Shown piece after piece: positions 32,291-35,518 of a DNA stretch of 35,518 nucleotides; the stretch's first letter is position 1, and every line of letters begins with the position of its first letter. The notes beneath the pieces are model-generated. The model had not been told where the DNA came from and searched no databases. It worked only from the letters and a program-made list of their open reading frames with translations. This DNA comes from Rhodanobacter sp. (GTDB lineage Bacteria > Pseudomonadota > Gammaproteobacteria > Xanthomonadales > Rhodanobacteraceae): NCBI GenBank assembly GCA_004322005.1, contig SCRF01000074.1:1-35518 (forward strand), in the 5' to 3' direction. The translations under genes and the position numbers were made by a program.

Positions 32291-33102
32291 ACACGATGCC
32301 GGAACTGACCCGACAGGTCGGGGACATCGCACGTGCCGCCGGCGAGGCGATCCTGGCGATCTACCACAGCGATTTCGCGGTGCAGACCAAGGCCGATGCA
32401 TCGCCCTTGACCGCCGCCGATCTGGCCGCCCAGCACGTCATCCTGACCGGTCTTGCGGCGCTGGATCCGGTGCTGCCGGTGCTGTCCGAGGAGGCCGGCA
32501 CGTTGCCGTGGTCCGAGCGCAGGCAGTGGTCGCGCCACTGGCTGGTCGATCCGCTCGATGGCACCCGCGAGTTCGTGAAGCGCAACGGCGAATTCACCGT
32601 CAACATCGCGCTGATCGAGAATCACCGGTCCGTGCTGGGCGTGGTGCTGGCACCGGTCACCGGCGAGCTGTATGTAGCCGCGCAGGGTCACGGCGCATGG
32701 CTGCAGATGCAAGCCGGCGGCGACTGGCAGCGGCTGCAGGTGCGTGGGCTGGCCAGGCCGCCGGTGCTGGCCGGCAGCCGATCGCACGGCAGTCTGCAGG
32801 ATTCCATGATGCGGGGATTGCTGGGCGCGGACTACCAGCGCGTGCCGCTGGGTTCCTCGTTGAAGTTCTGCCTGATCGCACGCGGCGATGCGGACGTCTA
32901 TCTGCGCCTCGGCCCCACCAGCGAGTGGGATACCGCTGCCGCGCAATGCGTGCTGCAGGAAGCCGGTGGCGCGGTGCTGGATCTGCAGGGCCGGGCGTTC
33001 AGCTACAACCGCGGTGAGTCGCTGCTCAACCCCGAGTTCATCGCCGTCGGCGATACCAGCATCGACTGGGCCGCGCGATGGCAGGCGGCGGTGCACGGTT
33101 GA
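32287..33102 (+). CDS. cysQ: 3'(2'),5'-bisphosphate nucleotidase CysQ
   Basis: CysQ removes the 3'-phosphate of PAP/PAPS, recycling the by-product of sulfate assimilation. The 271-residue IMPase-family protein has TKADASPLTAADLAAQHVI near 34-52, metal-binding E68 in LSEEAG, D88 and D91 in DPLDGTREF, and SEWDTAAAQCVLQEAGG near 217. REFVKRNGEFTVNIALIE and SSLKFCLIARGDADVYLRLGPTSEWD are CysQ hallmarks that separate it from inositol phosphatases. It is translationally coupled to nudE. mazG follows after 93 nt containing a small inverted repeat. Confidence 0.95.
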   Translation: MNTMPELTRQVGDIARAAGEAILAIYHSDFAVQTKADASPLTAADLAAQHVILTGLAALDPVLPVLSEEAGTLPWSERRQWSRHWLVDPLDGTREFVKRNGEFTVNIALIENHRSVLGVVLAPVTGELYVAAQGHGAWLQMQAGGDWQRLQVRGLARPPVLAGSRSHGSLQDSMMRGLLGADYQRVPLGSSLKFCLIARGDADVYLRLGPTSEWDTAAAQCVLQEAGGAVLDLQGRAFSYNRGESLLNPEFIAVGDTSIDWAARWQAAVHG

Positions 33103-33142
33103 TTCTGATGATACATGTCGCCAGCGTGGCCCTTCATCCCTG

Positions 33143-33165
33143 CCTTCTCGCCGCGGGGGAGAAGG
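33143..33165. repeat. Short inverted repeat between cysQ and mazG
   Basis: CCTTCTC and GAGAAGG flank a 9-nt GC-rich loop. The surrounding TTCATCCCTGCCTTCTC resembles a repeat often found between Xanthomonadales genes, so this may be a remnant of a second REP family. No other copy is in the window. Confidence 0.5.
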
Positions 33166-33195
33166 TGTCCCCGTACTGATGGAATTCGACGTGGC

Positions 33196-33777
33196 ATGAC
33201 CGACGCAACGCGCTACAGCCTCGACGACCTGCTCGCCATCATGGCGCGCCTGCGCGATCCCGAACGCGGTTGCCCGTGGGACGTGCAGCAGGATTTCGCC
33301 TCGATCGCGCCGTACACCATCGCGGAGGCCTACGAGGTGGCCGATGCGATCGATCGCGGCGAGCCGCACGACGCCAGCGCGCTGGCCGGCATCTCGTCGG
33401 GCCTGCCGGAATGGAAGCGCGCACTGAAACTGCAGCAGCGCGCCGCCGGCACGGGCTTCGACTGGCCCGATCCGCAGCCGGTATTGGCCAAGCTGGCCGA
33501 GGAAATCGACGAGGTGCGCGCCGAGTTTGCCGATGGCGCGGACCCGGTGCGGCTCGAGGACGAGATCGGCGACGTGCTGTTCGTGATGGTCAACCTGGCG
33601 CGGCATGCCGGCGTCGATTTCTCGCGCGCCCTGCGTCGCGCCAACGCGAAGTTCGAGCGGCGCTTCCGGCGGATGGAACAACTGGCCGCCGCCGACGGCG
33701 GCGCATTCGGCGAGCGCACGCTGGCCGAACAGGAACAACTGTGGCAACGCGCCAAGTCGCTGGAGCCGAAGGCCTGA
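33196..33777 (+). CDS. mazG: MazG family nucleoside triphosphate pyrophosphohydrolase, internally shortened
   Basis: MazG cleaves NTPs to NMP and pyrophosphate and influences ppGpp levels in E. coli. The usual protein has two MazG domains (about 263 residues in E. coli). This 193-residue version starts normally (MARLRDPERGCPWDVQQDF, APYTIAEAYEVADAIDRG, residues 16-55). It then jumps directly to ALAGISSGLPEWKRALKLQQRAAGTGFDWP, which normally begins the second half. About 70 residues, including the ELGDLLFQVVFHA helix and the RRHPHVF segment of domain 1, are absent with no frameshift. The C-terminal active site is intact (E102, E103, E106; E123, D126). The ATG is preferred because homology starts there. 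It remains a plausible enzyme, not an obvious pseudogene. Confidence 0.88.
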   Translation: MTDATRYSLDDLLAIMARLRDPERGCPWDVQQDFASIAPYTIAEAYEVADAIDRGEPHDASALAGISSGLPEWKRALKLQQRAAGTGFDWPDPQPVLAKLAEEIDEVRAEFADGADPVRLEDEIGDVLFVMVNLARHAGVDFSRALRRANAKFERRFRRMEQLAAADGGAFGERTLAEQEQLWQRAKSLEPKA

Positions 33778-33865
33778 ACCCACGCGTTGGTTGCAGCCAT
33801 CGCACGGGTTGCCGGTTGCCGCCGGGTGCGCGTGTCGCCTTAGGCGCCTCGAACTAACCCGATGT

Positions 33866-33939
33866 GTAGGAGCGCACCCTGTGCGCGAAAGCACGGTGCG
33901 ATGCGGTGACATGGGTTCGCGCACAGGGTGCGCTCCTAC
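33866..33939. repeat. REP-like palindromic repeat, copy 4
   Basis: GTAGGAGCGCACCCTGTGCG and its reverse complement form the outer arms (20 nt or more). The inner loop differs from other copies and lacks GCTCTT. It lies between the convergent 3' ends of mazG and the His/Met-rich gene. Confidence 0.9.
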
Positions 33940-33981
33940 CAGGTGCCAAGAACCAAGTTATTCGAAATACCCGACAGGCTG

Positions 33982-34485
33982 CTAGCCAGCCGCCGGCTTC
34001 GCCGCTTCGGTGTGGCGCTGCATCCAGACCTCGCGCATCTTTTCCCGCTCGGCGCGCATTTTCGCCTCGTTGGCGAGGCTTTCGTCCAGCCCCTTGCGCA
34101 GCGTGGCGATCGCCTGGTCCACATTCGCCGGCCGTGCCTGCAGGCGGGCCAGATGCCGATACACGTAATCGCGCACGCGCGGATCCTGCGATTTGGCCAG
34201 CACTTCGTTGTACAGCGCCGCCAGATCCTTGCTGCGACCGGACAGGGTGTACAAGCGCTCAAGGCCGTGCAGATCGCCGATCACGCTGCTTCGAGGGCCT
34301 TCGAAACCGAATCGATGCATGTGCATGGCGTGACGATAGCCGCCATGTGCGGCGGGTCCGTGCATGGCCATGCCATGAGGCGCGGGTGCGGCGGGCGGCG
34401 CTGGCCGATCCTGCGCCATGACCAGGGTGACCGATCCGGCCAGCAAAGCGGCCAGCGTGGAAGCAAGCAGGGTTTTGTGGGACAT
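33982..34485 (-). CDS. Exported His/Met-rich protein of unknown function
   Basis: The 167-residue protein starts with a signal peptide ending near VMA|QD (residue 25). The mature N-terminus is Pro-rich and then strongly His/Met-rich (HGMAMHGPAAHGG, HAMHMHRFGFEG, about 37-64), a composition associated with copper or other metal binding. The rest is helical: LHGLERLYTLSGRSKDLAALYNEVLAKSQDPRVRDYVYRHLARLQ, then an Arg/Glu/Lys-rich helix with ALANEAKMRAEREKMREVW-like spacing. A small Spy/CpxP-like periplasmic protein is possible, but I see no LTxxQ motif. GAGGAGA precedes the ATG. It is divergent from the GSGD-repeat gene across 139 nt that may hold both promoters. Confidence 0.75.
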   Translation of the reverse strand: MSHKTLLASTLAALLAGSVTLVMAQDRPAPPAAPAPHGMAMHGPAAHGGYRHAMHMHRFGFEGPRSSVIGDLHGLERLYTLSGRSKDLAALYNEVLAKSQDPRVRDYVYRHLARLQARPANVDQAIATLRKGLDESLANEAKMRAEREKMREVWMQRHTEAAKPAAG

Positions 34486-34624
34486 GGTGGATCTCCTCGA
34501 CAGGTGGATACAAAAACGTGGAGCTGCCCGATGGGTTGACGCGGGTCGGCGACGGCGATGCATCGCTGCAACCCTTTTGGCGTCGACGGCATCTCAGGGT
34601 TGTCGTCCACCCGAGGAGTCCGTC

Positions 34625-35395
34625 ATGCGCCTACTGTTCATCGCAGCCCTGCTGCTTGCTCCCTTCGCAGCGAACGCTGCGCGATGCCAATACGAGGCGC
34701 CGCGCCACCTGCAGCTCGACCTGGCCGGTGTCCGTGCGGTGCAGATCGACGTACACGGCCACAACCTGCATGTCACCGGCAGCGACAGCGCCAAGGGCCT
34801 GAGCCTGCACGGTCGTGCCTGTGCCTCCGACAAGGCCGCGCTGGACGGCTTGCAGGTCACCCAGCGCCGCGAGGGCGACCAGTTGCTGATCGGCCTGGGT
34901 GGCAGCAGCCACTTCAGCTTCCACCTGTTCGGCAGTTCCTACGCCGATCTCGAGGTCAGTGTGCAACTGCCGGCCAGCATGCCGGTGACGGTCAACGTGG
35001 GCTCCGGCGACGCCGACGTCAGTGGCATGCAGCAGGTGCACGGCATGGTCGGCTCGGGCGACCTGCACGCGAAGCAGATCAGCGAAAAATTCACCGCCAG
35101 CGTGGGCTCGGGTGATGTGAATGCACAAGACATCGGCAGTCTTGCGCTGGGCTCGGTCGGCTCCGGCGACGCCACGGTGGAAGGCATCCGGGGAGATGCC
35201 AGGCTGGGCAGCATCGGCTCGGGGGATGTGGTGTTGCGCAAGGTCGGCGGCAGCGTGCATGCCGACACGCTGGGTTCCGGCGATTTCCGCGTGAGCGACG
35301 TGGCGGGCGATTTCAGCCTGGGCGCGAAAGGCAGCGGCGACGTCAGCCATTCCGGCGTGAAGGGCAAGGTCGACGTGCCCCACGACGACGATTGA
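34625..35395 (+). CDS. Exported GSGD-repeat protein, DUF2807/DUF4097-like beta-helix
   Basis: The 256-residue protein has a signal peptide ending at ANA|AR near residue 19. Residues 125-250 contain seven repeats of about 17-19 residues, each starting with (V/I/L/K)GSGD. The pattern is VGSGDADVSG, VGSGDLHAKQ, VGSGDVNAQD and so on. This is typical of right-handed beta-helix 'GIN/auto-transporter adhesin head' domains (DUF2807/DUF4097), which are surface or periplasmic and functionally poorly defined. The N-terminal part (about 20-120) is beta-rich with two Cys. GAGGAG lies 8 nt before the ATG. The gene is divergent from the His/Met-rich exported protein and is followed at once by a REP-like palindrome. 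Confidence 0.85.
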   Translation: MRLLFIAALLLAPFAANAARCQYEAPRHLQLDLAGVRAVQIDVHGHNLHVTGSDSAKGLSLHGRACASDKAALDGLQVTQRREGDQLLIGLGGSSHFSFHLFGSSYADLEVSVQLPASMPVTVNVGSGDADVSGMQQVHGMVGSGDLHAKQISEKFTASVGSGDVNAQDIGSLALGSVGSGDATVEGIRGDARLGSIGSGDVVLRKVGGSVHADTLGSGDFRVSDVAGDFSLGAKGSGDVSHSGVKGKVDVPHDDD

Positions 35396-35396
35396 C

Positions 35397-35475
35397 GTAG
35401 GAGCGCACCCTGTGCGCGAAAGCTCTTTGCGGACGTTCATCGACAGGAGCATTCGCGCACAGGGTGCGCTCCTAC
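35397..35475. repeat. REP-like palindromic repeat, copy 5
   Basis: GTAGGAGCGCACCCTGTG begins 1 nt after the stop of the GSGD-repeat gene, and CACAGGGTGCGCTCCTAC closes the element. The inner arms are GCTCTT and an imperfect GGAGCAT. The last 43 nt of the window show no feature. Confidence 0.9.
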
Positions 35476-35518
35476 CGGCCGATCCACTGTCAGGCCAGGT
35501 AAACCAGCGGCGCGCACA

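Noticed and set aside
33346..33375. Calling mazG a frameshifted pseudogene.
   Set aside because: Both sides of the missing segment are in the same frame with no stop, and the C-terminal catalytic residues are intact, so an in-frame deletion in a possibly active gene fits better.
1..35518. CRISPR arrays, prophage, toxin-antitoxin pairs or transposase genes.
   Set aside because: No regularly spaced direct repeats, integrase, transposase, capsid or recognisable toxin genes were seen. The mazG here is in the nudE-cysQ context, without mazEF.

Overview
The window is high-GC DNA from a gammaproteobacterium, most likely of the order Lysobacterales/Xanthomonadales and probably the Rhodanobacter-Dyella side of it. 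The evidence is the gene order (yggT-proC facing pilT-pilU; gshB-tonB-like-yqgE-yqgF-pyrB; pilG-pilH-pilI-pilJ-chpA-chpB-chpC; nudE-cysQ-mazG), the protein sequences, and short palindromic repeats at gene 3' ends. No phage, integrase, transposase, CRISPR array, tRNA or rRNA was seen. This is chromosomal core sequence with some lineage-specific genes.

Layout. 1-2.6 kb: a glycerate-kinase-like P-loop kinase (-), pdxH and a BtuF-like binding protein without a signal peptide (+). 2.8-4.2 kb: proC and yggT (-), coupled by a GTGA overlap. 4.5-6.9 kb: the type IV pilus retraction ATPases pilT and pilU (+), separated by a 139-nt palindromic element. 7.0-12.8 kb, all on -: gshB, a TonB-like protein, yqgE, yqgF, pyrB and a large lipoprotein of unknown function. 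13.2-25.0 kb (+): a complete Pil-Chp chemosensory operon that controls twitching motility, the centrepiece of the window. 25.1-29.4 kb: rsmE (-), a small secreted protein (+), bioA (-), gspN and a histidinol-phosphatase-type IMPase (+). 29.4-31.4 kb (-): a secreted lipase translationally coupled to its foldase. 31.7-33.8 kb (+): nudE, cysQ and an internally shortened mazG. 34.0-35.4 kb: a divergent pair of exported proteins, one His/Met-rich and one a GSGD-repeat beta-helix candidate.

How the genes work together. PilJ (receptor), PilI and ChpC (CheW-like adaptors), ChpA (hybrid multi-Hpt kinase), PilG and PilH (response regulators) and the CheB-like ChpB form one signalling pathway whose output is pilus extension and retraction; PilT and PilU in the same window power retraction. 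The lipase is expected to leave by type II secretion, and a gspN gene lies 1.8 kb from the lipase-foldase pair.

The most unusual points are: (1) ChpB has lost the catalytic serine of CheB methylesterases, and no CheR/PilK methyltransferase gene is in the operon, suggesting a chemosensory pathway without classical methylation adaptation; (2) an uninterrupted G9 tract inside pilI, where a +1 slip would stop translation almost at once, making it a candidate phase-variation site for twitching; (3) a MazG lacking about 70 internal residues, with the junction at a perfect 12-nt palindrome; (4) five copies of one palindromic repeat, each downstream of a gene 3' end. Family assignments rest on motif recognition by eye; no database search was run.
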